NCBI GenBank assembly: GCA_937141405.1
Contig: CAKZQQ010000005.1
Coordinates: 186,001 to 250,000, forward strand
DNA length: 64,000 bases
Direction of reading: 5' to 3'
Origin: an uncultured Campylobacterota bacterium
GTDB taxonomy: Bacteria > Campylobacterota > Campylobacteria > Campylobacterales > Sulfurovaceae
The position numbers and the translations under genes are program-made. Below are positions 63,572 to 64,000 of this stretch, piece after piece; positions within the stretch are counted from its first letter, which is position 1, and the number at the start of each line of letters is the position of its first letter. The notes beneath the pieces were generated by a model, which was not told the origin of the DNA, did no database searches, and saw only the letters and a program-made list of their open reading frames with translations.

Positions 63572-64000
63572 ATGAAGATACTCATAACAGGTACGGCAGG
63601 TTTTATAGGCTTTCATCTGGCCAAAAGACTTCTTGAGCGTGGTGATGAAGTGGTTGGGCTTGATAATATCAATGATTATTATGATGTCAATCTAAAATAT
63701 GCGAGATTAAATGAGCTTGGTATAAGTCAACGAAAGATAAAAGATAATATTTTAGTACCTTCAAGCGTGTATCCTCGTCACAAATTTATAAAAACAAATC
63801 TGGAAGATAGAGAAAATATCAATACCTTATTTGAGTCTGCAAGATTTGATGCGCTCTGCAATCTAGCAGCCCAAGCGGGAGTAAGGTACTCCTTGGAGAA
63901 TCCACATGTTTATATCCAATCCAATATAGTCGGCTTCATGAATATTCTTGAAGCCTGTAGGCAAAATGGTATCAAAAATCTCTCTTATGCAAGTAGTTCC
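63572..64000 (+). CDS. UDP-glucuronate 4-epimerase-like NAD-dependent epimerase, 5' part
   Basis: 143 codons open to the window edge. I translated from the ATG at 63572: the Rossmann motif ITGTAGFIGFHLAK is followed by the LDNINDYYDVNLKYARL segment typical of UDP-GlcA 4-epimerases (LpsL/CapI type) and by ALCNLAAQAGVRYS and ASSS near the edge. It begins seven bases after the ugd stop and would act on the product of Ugd. The catalytic Tyr-x3-Lys is outside the window. Confidence 0.88.
   Translation, partial: MKILITGTAGFIGFHLAKRLLERGDEVVGLDNINDYYDVNLKYARLNELGISQRKIKDNILVPSSVYPRHKFIKTNLEDRENINTLFESARFDALCNLAAQAGVRYSLENPHVYIQSNIVGFMNILEACRQNGIKNLSYASSS

Noticed and set aside
1-64000. tRNA, rRNA or CRISPR array
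   Set aside because: I looked for cloverleaf-like or rRNA-like stretches and for regularly spaced direct repeats in the gaps and saw none; the hairpin repeats are irregular and dispersed.

Overview
The window reads as chromosome of a Campylobacterota (Epsilonproteobacteria) member, most likely a Sulfurimonas- or Sulfuricurvum-like bacterium. It is AT-rich, tightly packed and Gram-negative (LpxB, TonB, a TonB-dependent receptor, lipoproteins). It carries a Na+-type oxaloacetate decarboxylase next to PEP carboxykinase, a di-haem cytochrome c peroxidase, and a HAIR-like (HspR-type) site in front of clpB, which fits this phylum. This placement rests on recognising protein families by eye; no search was run. 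I saw no rRNA, tRNA, CRISPR array, prophage or intact transposase.

Layout. 1-5.4 kb: lpxB (cut by the window edge), two paralogous small membrane proteins, an NhaC antiporter, an L,D-transpeptidase-like protein and a TonB-like protein. 5.5-13.5 kb: hemL, two small membrane proteins, a periplasmic amidase, a sodium/solute symporter, an AT-rich cassette of three unknown small genes, then anmK-amgK-murU, a peptidoglycan sugar recycling route. 13.5-24.5 kb: lipoprotein, Cof-type phosphatase, YgiQ radical SAM protein, cytochrome c peroxidase, a DUF898/M48 protease pair, WG-repeat protein, DEAD-box helicase with an RG-rich tail, MetF. 24.6-34.3 kb: serB, ABC exporter, uppP, second DEAD-box helicase, oadGAB, pckA. 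34.3-45.6 kb: ybeY, queC, exonuclease, NifU-like scaffold with a ferritin-like partner, psd, HAD phosphatase, ychF, Kef-type antiporter, pepA, trpB. 45.6-46.1 kb: a 275-bp MITE-like inverted-repeat element and an 11-bp tandem repeat. 46.1-49.7 kb: TonB-dependent receptor plus membrane polyferredoxin. 49.7-55 kb (minus): ctpA-purC-purS-purQ-SH3 protein-plsC-crcB-small HTH protein. 55-60.4 kb: clpB, dipeptide epimerase, DUF819 permease. 60.5-64 kb: start of a surface polysaccharide locus (initiating sugar transferase, sulfotransferase, UDP-glucose dehydrogenase, UDP-glucuronate epimerase-like gene cut by the edge).

How genes work together. Cell-wall turnover recurs: L,D-transpeptidase, amidase, AnmK/AmgK/MurU, undecaprenyl-diphosphatase and an Ala-Glu epimerase would together recover murein sugars and peptides. 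OadGAB and PckA connect pyruvate, oxaloacetate and PEP, with a Na+ gradient involved. The receptor/polyferredoxin pair looks like a metal uptake and reduction unit. The final four genes would make an acidic, possibly sulfated, polysaccharide.

Intergenic DNA holds several hairpin repeats of two families (a GTCATTGCGAG type and a CTGAA-TTCAG type). Many convergent gene pairs overlap at their stop codons.
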